DNA from: Datisca glomerata
Taxonomy: Eukaryota; Streptophyta; Magnoliopsida; Cucurbitales; Datiscaceae
Length of the DNA stretch: 64,000 bases
Assembly (NCBI GenBank): GCA_003255025.1
Contig: QANY01009128.1
Coordinates: forward strand, 1,178,547-1,242,546
Direction of reading: 5' to 3'
The notes under the pieces were generated by a model. It did not search any database, was not told the DNA's origin, and saw only the letters and a list, made by a program, of their open reading frames with translations. Below are positions 36,384 to 46,886 of the stretch, one piece after another (position 1 is the first letter of the stretch; each line of letters starts with the position of its first letter). A program made the translations under genes and the position numbers.

Positions 36384-37005
36384 AAGTTCTTACTAAAAAT
36401 ATCCATTAGATCATTTGATTTGTTCAATATGTTACTTATAGTTCACCCTTTTCTCCAGGAAGCATCATCTCTAATAGAAATTGTACAATCTTTTTATTCA
36501 GATAGGCAGAATCTCATAAGTTTATTTTCTCTCTTTTTTTTCAATTCTATATGAACAGAGTTCTGGTTATGAAGAAGAGATGGGTACAGTCTGGTGGGGA
36601 TGCAAACCAATGATGCAAATTGGGTAAAAAGCAAATCATGGATCAAACTTTTTGCCTTAAAATCTCCATGTGAAGGTGGGACCAAAACTTAATCATATGA
36701 TTTACACAAATAATCAACCAAATTGTTTGAATTTGATTTCACAATGATTGAGAGTTAAAGATGAAGAAGTAATAATGGGAAAGATAGGACTTGAATTAGT
36801 CACACCGGTTATGAAGAAACAAAGCTTAATAATGCTTACAAGTCGTGATTTCCTCTAGTAATAACATCCTCAAGATACAAAGCAGAAAACCACACTAGAC
36901 TAGAGAGATTAAATCATTACATTCAACTACTAATGGAAAACTTCACTCTAAAATCTAAAAAGTTATTTTTTTAGTGTTCTTCCTCGCAAACTACCGAAGA
37001 ATACC
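36384..37005. terminator. Convergent 3' region of TRN1 and the C2 gene
   Basis: TRN1 (+) and the C2-domain gene (-) end 622 bp apart, tail to tail. The stretch is A/T-rich with several possible polyadenylation words on both strands and no supported gene of its own. Confidence 0.5.
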
Positions 37006-38238
37006 TCAGAAGAAAGCCCGGCTCCCATAGAACACACGTGAGCCGCTGTTTTTGGGTGTCTGTATTTTCTGATCAGAGCTTGATGAGTTTCCTGAACTGG
37101 CTGGTCCATTATCAACGTCCAGAGGAAGTTTCATTTTTGCCAATGACTCAGTAAATTGCTGCATACTTTTCATATACATGTCTACGATATCCTGTTGCAC
37201 CATTTTTTGCTCTGGTTCAATGTTCACAGAAACAAGAGGCTTTTGGGGCACCTCACTGGACGAATCACTCTCATCGTCCTTATCTTTTGGGGCTGAAACA
37301 TGCTCCTTGGATGGAGATTTTGATGTTACTGGAGCATCAGACGACTCGGAGCTTGCAGTCAGAGAAGGGGAAGAAACCCCATTTGTAGAAACACTGCTCG
37401 GTGGAGAATCAAGCTTTGAGAAGCTCTCCACGACATGAGCACCTATTTCTGAACTATGATGGTTTTCAGTGTCAAAGCTCTCCATGCTCTGCGAATCAAG
37501 ATTGGAATTTGGGATGCCAAAATATTCTGAAACCATTATCTGGTCTTCATTTGCAATCTTAGGATCTGGGAACTCGATTTTCTCCAAGTCGCTAGGATTT
37601 GCCTCTGAAATTTCAGAATCCAGCCCGGTTTCATCTGATATCATGGCACTTCTCATTGTGGGAATAGCCATCACTCCCGGTGAGGCTCCACTGTATGAGA
37701 GAGACAACTTGACAAAGCCAGCCGGGGAATGAAATAAATCGGTCGAAGAGAGAGAGAACTCTTTCTCTAATTTCCCATTGTTGATGAAGACATCAGACAA
37801 GGGAACCAAAGCAAACCCCAGTAACTGATCTTCAAGATAATTCTTCACCCTGCTCAACATCCATATCTCACATTTAAGGGAGGAATCAACTGTCCGAATG
37901 CTAAGTTGGAGATTATCGTTAAAGACGGGATTCCTCCCACCGCCATTGATGATTTTGGTAGAGACACTATTTTCAGGATCACTAGTCAAGCAAAGCTTAG
38001 CATAAACATCTTGCTTGTGGTATATACAAATGTTATGAATGTCCCTAGCTTGGTGAATGCACACGTCAAGAACTCCGATTATTTCGTCTAAATTATATAC
38101 AATACCTTCCTTTCTATTGACCTGAGTTCCCTTAGATAAGGGACTCGAGCTCTGAACAAAAAAATCGGAAGTATGCTTCTCGGGCTCAGCTATTGGAGAG
38201 TTCTTGCATGGTGAAACTACAGATTGAGGAGAGTCCAT
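37006..38238 (-). CDS. C2-domain (calcium/lipid-binding-like) protein
   Basis: A single coding exon of 410 residues. An N-terminal disordered segment (1-45) precedes one C2 domain (about 50-175), seen as GVLDVCIHQARDIHN, DVYAKLCL, NPVFNDNLQLSI and LLGFALVPLSDV. The rest is Ser/Asp/Glu-rich and disordered, with a short helical motif (about 345-372, VQQDIVDMYMKSMQQFTESL) and the conserved end FYGSRAFF. Proteins of this build are annotated in Arabidopsis as CaLB/C2 calcium-dependent lipid-binding family members, including, by memory, AT5G55530 beside TRN1. Calcium binding is doubtful because the usual paired aspartates of the C2 loops are not obvious. A membrane-associated adaptor role is inferred, not shown. 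The ATG at 38238 is preceded by a possible 5' UTR intron. Confidence 0.9.
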   Translation of the reverse strand: MDSPQSVVSPCKNSPIAEPEKHTSDFFVQSSSPLSKGTQVNRKEGIVYNLDEIIGVLDVCIHQARDIHNICIYHKQDVYAKLCLTSDPENSVSTKIINGGGRNPVFNDNLQLSIRTVDSSLKCEIWMLSRVKNYLEDQLLGFALVPLSDVFINNGKLEKEFSLSSTDLFHSPAGFVKLSLSYSGASPGVMAIPTMRSAMISDETGLDSEISEANPSDLEKIEFPDPKIANEDQIMVSEYFGIPNSNLDSQSMESFDTENHHSSEIGAHVVESFSKLDSPPSSVSTNGVSSPSLTASSESSDAPVTSKSPSKEHVSAPKDKDDESDSSSEVPQKPLVSVNIEPEQKMVQQDIVDMYMKSMQQFTESLAKMKLPLDVDNGPASSGNSSSSDQKIQTPKNSGSRVFYGSRAFF

Positions 38239-39500
38239 TTCGGCGTCTAGAAGACTGAAGCTGGTGAATACAAGATCTGTTCAACAAAGAAGCAAAGAAA
38301 GTTAAAGCCTTCAATGAGAATGAATACAGATTTTAATCTTAACTTTCTTGTTGAAGAGATTGAAGTTCAACTGTAGACATACATATGTGCAAGAAATCAA
38401 AGCACAAATTTTCTTTGTTAGACCACAGGTTTCACAATCCAGACTCTAAGGGAAACTAAAAGCAGCTAGAAAAAGCTGAGATCCCCTTGCCAAACTCAAC
38501 CAAACTACTCATCTAGCTGAAGCAAATCAAAGTTCTCAAAATCTAGTAGCCAAGTTATTGAAACCCAAGGTAGAAAATTAAAAGACTCTTTTACATGATC
38601 TATACTGAACCAAAACACAAACTAAAAGAATTAAAAATCCAAACCTTCTAATACAAGGGACGTCAGGGAAGTGATTGCAAACCCACAAACCAAAAATCCC
38701 AACCTTTCAGTTGAAAGAGACAAATACTCCAAAAACCCAAAAGCTAAAAACCCCCCAAATTTAGATCACCTTAGTGAATTACTCCAAACGTAAACAAAGG
38801 CAATACTCGTCTGCAGTTACGAATATGATGATGCCTAGATATGAACAGATTCCAAGAAAGGTAGTAACTTTTCTTTTCTTTTTTGCACAGAAACACTACT
38901 ACCGGAATCCAAGGAAATGAAAACAAGGAAAGTAGAAAAAGCACAGTAACCTAGATCGTATCACAGAATACAAAAGCAGAAAATCAACTTAATTTTACCC
39001 TCTAATCCCCACGAAATGAATCAGAAAAGAGAAAGCAACAAAAATATATCAAAAGGGAAAAAGTGCCGAAAGAAAGCAAAAAACAAAGAAGGATTTGTTT
39101 TCTTTCTTGCCTTTAGGCTGCAAAGTCAAAACTAATATCCGTAGAATCTGTGGCTCAAAACCAAGATCTGTCCACTACCCAGTTCGTGAACCGAGGTGTT
39201 AATGCAAAAGCTAAGCTTGTAAAAGCCAAATTGCATACCGAAAGAACAATACAAAAACTAAATATACCCAACTAATAATTTGGGAATTCTGGAGTATGGG
39301 TTGAAGCTTGCCGGAATCTGCTGTTAAAGTATACAATAATTAATGCAAATCCGCTTTAGTGAGTAATTTGAGAATATTTTTGTAGATTATTTTGCTGTTT
39401 TTACGATCCTGAGGAATGGGCCTTTAACGGACACCGTCCCACGCGTTGGGCTCTGCCTTGTCTGCTCGACTAATCAGAGAAGGTTTGAGTGCGTTTTGCA
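38239..39500 (-). promoter_or_regulatory. 5' leader, putative UTR intron and promoter of the C2 gene
   Basis: On the minus strand a possible acceptor TTGTATTCACCAG|CTTCAG lies 22 bases upstream of the start (boundary at plus 38260/38261). A possible donor GATTAGAG|GTAAAA-like site lies at plus 38998/38999, giving a 5' UTR intron of about 740 bp. The T-rich minus strand (A-rich here on plus) fits a plant leader intron. 39400-39500 is less AT-rich and may contain the core promoter. The exact transcription start is not determined. Confidence 0.4.
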
Positions 39501-39699
39501 GGTGGGACCTTAAACAGAATTTGACACTGTTTGCAGAACGTTACAGAACCCTGACCCCGTGGTACATGACTCTGTCTTGGATACAACATTTATTTTAGTA
39601 CTTTTTTCACGCCTCTTAAAACATCACATTTTTCTAGGTAAATTCCTAAAATTAAAAAAAAATTATACATTTTAAATAGATGAATAGTACCGAAAATTT

Positions 39700-41030
39700 C
39701 GCAAGAAGGTGACCTCTCTGGTTTACTAAGAGATTAATGACAATCTGAAATTTAACCTATGTGTTGATTTTTTTAGAACTCTTGTTGAGGGGTATTAAAA
39801 AACATCGCGTTAAAATTAGGACACGACTCATTTTTGGATAAATTAATTTGTTGGTCTTTGTATCTTTACAATACACATTTTAGCAATCGTGGTTCCGTGA
39901 GTTTTGGTAATTTTATCTTCTTCTCACTTATCTATTATGTGTAATGGCTCATCAGAGATTCAGAATGTTATTTTCAATGTTCTCGGGTCGTTAGGCAAGG
40001 AGATCTATTCTCTCTTCTTATTTAGTATCGTGAAATTTTTGAGTCGCTATCCAAAAAATTAAGTTGTGAAAAAATTGATTATAATCTCTTCAACCTTCGA
40101 AGTTTAAGACTGTGACGCAACTTCTTTATGATGATATTATCACTTTTTGTCAGGATATACTGTCATGAAGGGTTGATTATGGAGGCCAAGAGGTTAACTG
40201 GAATAGATCTTATAATTATCTTGGCAATACTGTGAACATCGTCGAATTCCTTGTCTGCCTGAGCTTAGTGACATGAAGGTTGGTTATTTTCATTTTTCCT
40301 ATTTTGGAGTCAAGGTGGTTCCTGTTTGAAAAATGTGTTGCCTTCCATTGTTTCAGGGGTCTTAAGTTGAAAAATTGTATTGTTATTAATAATGATCATC
40401 TTAAAAAGATGTTCGGCAAGTTGTTAACTTAAGACTCATTTGTGTATTCCTTTTTGAATGCACGCCATTTTGATAGTTTACATTGGCCTTCTTCAAAAAT
40501 ATATTTGCTCATCTGTTTGGCATTTGTTGCAAAAGCATTATAGTGACTTTTAAAGAGAGTGTTTGGCTTATTGGAGCTTATTATAGTAAAAAAATTCAGT
40601 GTGATAATTGAAGGGCGCCTATTGTTGATATTCTTAGTATCTCGGATGTTCTGATCCCTTATCTTAATGCTTACAATTCAGAATTCATTTTTAATTTAAA
40701 ATGGGTTCTACATAAAGATTATAAAGATAGATTTTCGGATCTTTGTAATTGTATTGATAAGGTTGCTCCCTTACCAAAGATTACTTAGCTTGGAGTATAT
40801 AAAAGGCAGGTGTGGTTTCTTATAAAAAGGCTTACACCAAAGTGCTTCATAATCAGTTCTGTAGTTGGTTGGTTGCGAAGCGTTTGGAATTTTTTTATTC
40901 CTCTTTCTTAGTCTATGTGTGCCTATAACGGAAAATCTTTGTAAAACTAGTTTTAATTTTGCTTCTCGATTTAGTATTTATGGCTCTTTGTAGAGACATC
41001 AAATCATTTGTTCCTTTAATGTCATTTGGG
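39700..41030 (+). pseudogene. Degenerate LINE reverse transcriptase remnant
   Basis: Plus-strand fragments in broken frames resemble a plant LINE. These are a QLLYDDIITFCQ segment (about 40118-40152, the catalytic motif of reverse transcriptase with the alanine of YADD missing), GYLG/NYLGNTVN-like sequence downstream, and a C-terminal zf-RVT-like WNFFIP segment near 40885. Many stops and frameshifts are present and no intact domain remains. It is independent of the well-preserved LINE at 46887-52224, which lies on the other strand. Confidence 0.55.
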
Positions 41031-41166
41031 GGCCGTTTGGTATATGGTAATATCAGACAATATGTCTGGAAAGTGATGGCATGTATCATTTGTTCCTTTA
41101 ATGTCCTTTGGGGGCCGTTTGGTATATGGTGATATCAGACAATATGCCTGGAAAGTGATGGCAAGT
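41003..41166 (+). repeat. Two copies of an 82-bp tandem unit
   Basis: ATCATTTGTTCCTTTAATGT begins at 41003 and at 41085. Both copies contain TTTGGGGGCCGTTTGGTATA followed by GGTRATATCAGACAATATG. The GGGGGCCGTTTGGTATA word looks like a terminal repeat of a PIF/Harbinger-type element, so this may be a duplicated left end of the relic that follows. Confidence 0.75.
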
Positions 41167-41287
41167 ATGAGATTGTTTTGTTTGGTTCAAAGTTTTTGGG
41201 TGCTTCAATATTCCTAGAATGTAAAGATACCCTCGATTGAGAGTATCTTGATACCCCTCTAAATCAATGGGTATATCCATTCCAGGT

Positions 41288-41431
41288 GTTCTGTTCGCGT
41301 CTGCCTTCTCCCTCCCCCTCTCACTCACGAGCAGCGACCCATGTAAGCTCTCTCACGAAGGCTTCTCGTTCTGTTCGGGTCTGCCTTCTCCTTCTCCCTC
41401 TCCCTCTCACTCACGAGCAGCGACCCATGGT

Positions 41432-41472
<41 letters not shown>
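41288..41472 (+). repeat. 80-bp tandem duplication and CT microsatellite
   Basis: GTTCTGTTCG[C/G]GTCTGCC starts at 41288 and 41368. Both copies include CTCACTCACGAGCAGCGACC. A pure CT run follows at about 41436-41471. This pyrimidine-rich block resembles the leader of a transcribed gene or element. Confidence 0.8.
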
Positions 41473-41473
<1 letters not shown>

Positions 41474-42049
41474 TGCCCTTCTGCGTTCTGCCCTTCTGCG
41501 TCCTATCCTTCTCCCTCTTCAGGCCAAAAACTCGAAGCGAGTTTTTACAGAGCTTCGTGAGAAGCGTTCTTCTTATCCTCTTTACTTTTTCTATTTAGAT
41601 CTAGTTAATTTCTAAAATCAGAATTGATTTCCAATGGATCTCGGGCTGCAACCGGGTGGCTTTCAAAAGGAGTAAAACTGTCATCAATGAAAAAGATAGA
41701 GGAGAGAGCTCTGGTTCTGTTGATGTGGGGTTTAATTTTTTCATTCAAGATGAATAACCTCGATCTTGAGGATTGAGCAATAAATTTGTATTAACAATAG
41801 GAAGAAGTTTCTCTTTTAGGTGCTGGAGCTCTAGGAAGATTCTGTATATATTTTGTTTCATATCAAATTGTTATAAGTTGGTTAAAGATGTTGCTATATT
41901 ATAGAAGCGGTAACTCGATTTGATGAATATGGTTTAGTTTTGTTGTGATGATATATGTGTATGTGTGTGCTTATTACTTTCATATGCTATGGTTTCATGC
42001 CAAGATTGAACCTTCCAACAGTTTATGTGCAAACTAAGGGAGAAGGAGA

Positions 42050-42430
42050 TGGACAAAGCTAAAGGAGAGGGAGAGGGACTGAGATGAGGGAGAGGTAGAG
42101 GCAAGAGGGACTGACTACTGAGGGAGAGGGAGAGGCGAGAGGTAGTCTGAGCTGAGGGAGAGGGAGAGGCCAGAAGAGGTGAGAGGGAGAGGCGAGAGGC
42201 AGTCTGAGCTAAGGGAGGGGGAGGGGGTCTGATCTAAGGGAGATGGACTAGTCTAAGGGAGAGGGAGAGGCAAGAGGCAGTCTGAGCTGAGGGAGAGGGA
42301 GAGGGTCTGATCTGAGGAGGGACTAGGCTGAGGGAGAAGTAGAGGCGAGAGGCAGTCTGAGCTGAGGGAGAAGGAGAGGGTCTGATCTGCGGGAGAGGGA
42401 CTAGGCTAAGGGAGAGGGAGAGGCGAGACA
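42050..42430. repeat. Polypurine minisatellite (GGGAGAGGGAGAGG)
   Basis: Almost pure purine sequence is made of recurring GAGGCAGTCTGAGCTGAGGG and GAGAGGGTCTGATCTGAGG units at roughly 70-75 bp. It can form triplex-like DNA. The minus-strand open frame over it (42234-42440) is repetitive serine/leucine/proline and is not a gene. Confidence 0.8.
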
Positions 42431-42723
42431 TATTGAACACCCCTAGTTATTTGTTAGAGACCAAACATCATATGGAATTTGTTATCTATTAGAGACCAAA
42501 CATCAATGGATGTGATTAATACATTATTCACATATTTATCATCTGGTCAAATATGTTAATTTCTCTGCTATATATGTAGGCGTAAGGTATAGCTCCGCTG
42601 TTGTCTTCTGATCCTTACTAGAGAGCTCATGCTAGCTTCTGGGCTGATTTTGTTGACAATAAGGTATAGCTCTTTTTTTATTCTCTCACTGCTTTCATTT
42701 CTATTTTACGTTTCAATATTATA

Positions 42724-44100
42724 TTGATTTCATGGCTTCTGGCATTGTGTGGCTCTTTAACTTCATTGTTGCTATGGGTAAACCTGATTCAAGTACATAT
42801 GTTTGATCAACTATATTTTGCAGATATGGCTTGGCTTCCTTTGGCTACCAAAAGACAGATTATGTGTATTTTAGTTTACTACTTAGAGATGTTAAAACAG
42901 TCGATAATTTTATTTCTGATTATGATAGTCGCTATCATTTCTAAGAGAAAGAAACGTAGAATTGGATGGGATGGTATATCATTTGATAGGCACTGTATCA
43001 GAACACTAAATTTGCATAGAATGATATTTGCAAATGACTAAACACATTTTTGGAAAGCACGCGAATGGACAGAAGAACATTTATCATTTTATGCCAACTT
43101 CTTAAGACAGTTGGTCAATTAAGGAGAACTAGGAATATAGATGTAGAAGAAATGGTTGGTATCTTCTTACATATAATTGCGCATGACGTGAATAATAGAA
43201 TTGTTAGACGATATTTTACACGTTCTGGTGAAACAGTGAGTAGGCATTTTACAAAAGTTTTGAACTCAGTGTTAGTTCTACATGATGTGTTAGTTCTACA
43301 TGATGTGTTATTGAAAAAACTAGTGTCAATCCTTGAAAACTCTACAGATAGAAGATGAAAATGGTTCAATGTATCAAATATGCAATTCAAATTGGATTCC
43401 TTCTCATATACCAAACTGTAAGGTTTGTAACATTTGGGATTTTATTGATCCAAAATTGTTTAGGAGCTTTAGATGGAACCTATATTAAGGTCAATGTACG
43501 TGTTGATAAACCTCGGTATCGTACAAGAAAGAATGAAATTGCAACTAATGTCTTGAGAGTTTGGTTCAAGATTAACAATTTATTTATGTCTTACTTGGAT
43601 GGGAGGGTTCAGCAGCAGACTCTAGAGTTCTTCGTAATGCTTTATCTAGAGCAAATGGGTTTAAGGTACCCCAAGGTAATTGTTAACATCAGCAAGAGAT
43701 TAACCTGTTTTATTTTCTAACTGTATATGACCCTAATTAGTTGTCCCGATAATAGGATATTACTACTTATTTGATGTTGGATATACAAATGGTGAAGGTT
43801 TCTTGGCACCATATAGAGGGCAACGATACCATTTGAATGATTGGAGGGAAGAACATCAACCAACTACTCCTGAAGAATTCTTCAACATGAGGCATTCCTC
43901 GGCAATAAATGTTATTGAAATGGCTTTTGGGTTTTTAAAGGGTCGTTGGGCAATACTTAGAGGGAAATCTTATTACCCCGTTAAAATTCAATATAGGACC
44001 ATTACGGCACGTTGCCTTCTTCATAATTTGATTTTACGTGAAATGTCTACAGATTTTTTTGAGTTACAAACTGACTATGTTGATGAATAATTTGTTGAGA
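42724..44100 (+). pseudogene. PIF/Harbinger transposase relic (DDE_4 nuclease)
   Basis: Three broken plus-strand frames carry successive parts of a plant HARBI1-like transposase. The N-terminal part (43050-43358) includes MDRRTFIILCQLL and ETVSRHFTKVLN. The centre (43355-43720) includes ALDGTYIKVNV with the first catalytic Asp (43472-43474). The C-terminal part (about 43755-44090) has the second Asp (GYYYLFDVGYTNGEGF, 43773-43775), LAPYRGQRYHLNDWRE, and the third acidic residue in NVIEMAFGFLKGRW (Glu, 43917-43919). All three acidic positions survive, but frameshifts and stops (for example at 43356 and 43720) make it non-functional as it stands. Downstream EPSNSW-like sequence (about 44118) is the normal C-terminal tail of the family. 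Confidence 0.85.
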
Positions 44101-44262
44101 GCCAACATGTAACCTACGTGGAACCGTCAAATAGTTGGACTACTTAGAGAGACAACTTGGCAAAAGAGATGTTCGAATAACGATCGGTTTGCGGTGTCCG
44201 GTCCTTTCTAAGACTTTTGACTATTAAAGATTCATTAACCATTTAGCAAAAGATGCACATCC

Positions 44263-44668
44263 ATGGTTGATGCTATAGAATATGAGTATGATTTTAATTG
44301 GAATGATGATGACTTTTACGTACCAGACCCTGCAATGGGATTTTTAGAAGCAGATGTTACCGACTCTACTTGTCAAACTCCAACTTTTCCTTCAACATCT
44401 GCTTCTCAAATTCCTTCAACCTCTGTACCAACAAAAAAATCTAAGAAAAGGGCTAGGGATGATGATATATTGGTCGAGACACTGACTAACACGGTCAAAC
44501 AGTTTGAGACATTCTTCTCAAATACAAATGTCAATATAGGCAAGTTGGTAAAGTATTTTCAACATTAAGCTGATAGTGCTGATAGTGTTTCCCAGATATT
44601 TGATGAAATAATGAAAATAGATGGACTAACAGATGTCGAGAAGGTACTAGCAGGAAAGTTCCATCAAT
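44263..44668 (+). pseudogene. C-terminal part of the PIF-linked Myb/SANT-like protein
   Basis: A plus-strand frame, MVDAIEYEYDFNWNDDDF to KLVKYFQH, is interrupted by a stop at 44566. The same frame continues after the stop as IFDEIMKIDGLTDVEKVLAGKF. In plant PIF/Harbinger elements a second gene encodes a Myb/SANT-like DNA-binding partner with just this C-terminal pattern (KKSKKRARDDD, VETLTNTVKQFE). The N-terminal Myb domain is missing. The frame breaks where the MuDR-like relic begins. Confidence 0.65.
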
Positions 44669-45800
44669 GACCACAGCTGCTAGAAGTTTTCCTTGCACAT
44701 AACCCTTTAGATGACATGCATCTAAACAAATCATAGGCCTACAACGTCACAAAAATCATTTCTTGCAAGCATCTAAACAAACATACAATCGCTTGAAAAT
44801 AGTTTGAGGATTGTAAACACAAACCCCACAAGTACTACCAGGGTTACATCTCATTAACTCTTCACAATAAGGTCTTACCCTATTGTATTATTCTTTTGTT
44901 GTTCCTTCAATAGCTAAGTTAGCAAGTCTTCTCTCCCTATAAGCTTTGCTTAAACTTATTTCAACTTGAAAGTCTTCCTTTATTCCTTGCTGCACATTCA
45001 TTAAATTCATCATTGGATCATTTTAAATTTTTCCAAGTATTTTTTTGCAACCTATCTAGCAGTAACTTATCTGCTACTGAAAGCTCGTGTGCAAGTGGTA
45101 TGCTCATTATGAAAGGATTTGACTTGCAAGGATACACCGATCTTGCATCAATTAAGAATATATATATATATATATATCAGTCACATCCTTCTACACATTT
45201 ATACCGCACTCTTGTAGATTCATTCTTCTCCACCCTTATGTCATAACCCAATTTGACATTGTATGACATAATTTCCTCCCTGAACTCTTTGTGTTAGAGA
45301 AGTTTTGACCCAACATAAGTTTCGGGTTGTCCATATTTGTGTCAGACTTAAAATATGGATATCTATGTGGACTCTCGTCATCAGAATTAACCGGAGTATG
45401 TAACTCTTCCAACAATGCTTCATCTTTATTCCCTACTTCTATGTCGACCATAGGAAAACCAAGAAATGTTCTATGTTCATCGTTGGATTCAAAAAGGTCA
45501 ATAACTGTTTGATCATCATCTCCTACACCCTCAGACTCATCATCATCTATATCATCATCTTCTATGCCCTCATATTCATCATCCTCTATATCATCATCCA
45601 TACTATGCTCAACAAATATGTCTATACAATTACTTTTAGTCTTCACTTTACTACGGCATGCCAAAAATCCAAGAAATTCTTTGAAGCTGCAAAAATGGAA
45701 GACACCATTAGAGGCCAAAACCCAATGTATTGGAAGACACCATTACGGAATAAATTATTTGGCAGATCAAAACCCAAAGAAATTGAAAAGTTGAAGGTTC
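44660..45800 (-). pseudogene. MuDR-type (MULE) transposase relic
   Basis: On the minus strand 45236-45718 carries an acidic linker (DDDIEDDEYEGIEDD) and then PYFKSDTNMDNPKLMLGQNF, the start of the MuDR DNA-binding region. Frames continue in pieces with VEKNESTRVRYKC (about 45232), a TA microsatellite (45157-45178) that breaks the frame, CEELMRCNPGS (about 44858), and ICLDACHLKGYVQGKLLAA (44734 downwards), which is the first catalytic motif of MURA. The sequence then stops at about 44660 against the PIF relic. The remaining catalytic part is missing, so the copy is truncated and decayed. Confidence 0.75.
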
Positions 45801-46294
45801 TTTGGCAGATCATAATCCAAGAAAATCTTTTTGGCAAATCAAAACTTCTATGGAAGATCAAAATCGATTCGAGATATAGAAGGCCATAAATAGTAAAAAA
45901 TGCCAAAACGAAGAAGAATGAAGAAGAAACAACAAAAATAGTAGCTGAACGAAGTAAAAATAGAACCACATAATGAGTACAGAAGGCCAAAATGAAGAAG
46001 AACTAACAAAACTCATAAATCAATACAGAACAAACTCAGGAAAATTTGTCCAGATTCGAGCTACAGAAGGCCATAAATCAGTATATATTCTATCTACAGA
46101 AGCCCAAAACAAAGAAGAAACAATACCTCTTCTTCGACCCAGGCTTGAGCTGCTACTTCTTCGTAAAATAGTAGCTCAGTCTTCTTCTCCTTTAACGATG
46201 AACGTGAAGAATGGCTGCGCTTTAAAATGAATATGTGCAAGTAAAAAGGGTTTAGGAAAAAATGGGGTTTGAAAACAAAAACAAAGTAACAAGC

Positions 46295-46357
46295 AAAACG
46301 ACGTAGTTTTGAATGGGGCAATTTTATAATTTTGATATTTCAAAACTACGTCGTTTT
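46295..46357. repeat. 18-bp perfect inverted repeat (hairpin)
   Basis: AAAACGACGTAGTTTTGA (46295-46312) and TCAAAACTACGTCGTTTT (46340-46357) are exact reverse complements separated by 27 bp. The sequence from here to about 46510, including ATGACGGAAACTTGATAGTT, resembles the end region of plant MULEs, so this may belong to the MuDR relic. Confidence 0.75.
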
Positions 46358-46869
46358 AACTTAAACTAACAAAAACTTAACTCCAATGGATGGAAGGTTA
46401 GTTTTGATGACAAATTAAAATTTGAAGGTTATAGAAGAAGTAAAAAATAGTTTAGGGTTAAAAATGACGGAAACTTGATAGTTCGAGGGACTAAATTATA
46501 ATTTTCTCAAGTATTTTTAAAGATGTAATTTTATAATTAAGAATAATGAAAAAGAATAAAAAGAATAAAATTGAAGATTCTTTAATGACTAGTTTATTGT
46601 ATCTATTGATCTTGTAATGTTAATATGGTGACCAATGTAATTGACATTACGATGAGGTTACGATCGAATTTAAAGTCATAAGTTATGTGCCAATAAGAAA
46701 AATCTAATTATTTAAAAATTTATGATTTAAAAAATATGAGTATTTGACAATGAATAAATAATGGAAATTATTATAATTTTTCATATCTTGAGTCTCTTAA
46801 TACTCCTTGAAAGCTCATCACTAAAAATAAAAATGTTAAACATATCTTAAAATATAAAAAATAATAATA

Positions 46870-46886
46870 TTATTATTATAATGAAG
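46870..46886. repeat. 17-bp target duplication, 3' side of the LINE
   Basis: TTATTATTATAATGAAG here is identical to 52225-52241. It abuts the poly-T tract (46888-46896), which is the LINE poly-A tail read on the other strand. Confidence 0.9.

Noticed and set aside
41267..41615. Overlapping Ser/Leu-rich frames
   Set aside because: They arise from the 80-bp duplication and the CT microsatellite and are shared between two frames.
42234..42440. Minus-strand Ser/Pro/Leu-rich open frame
   Set aside because: It is the reverse reading of the polypurine minisatellite.
45473..45889. 138-codon plus-strand frame
   Set aside because: It is antisense to the acidic linker of the MuDR-type relic, whose minus-strand frame has a recognisable family match.
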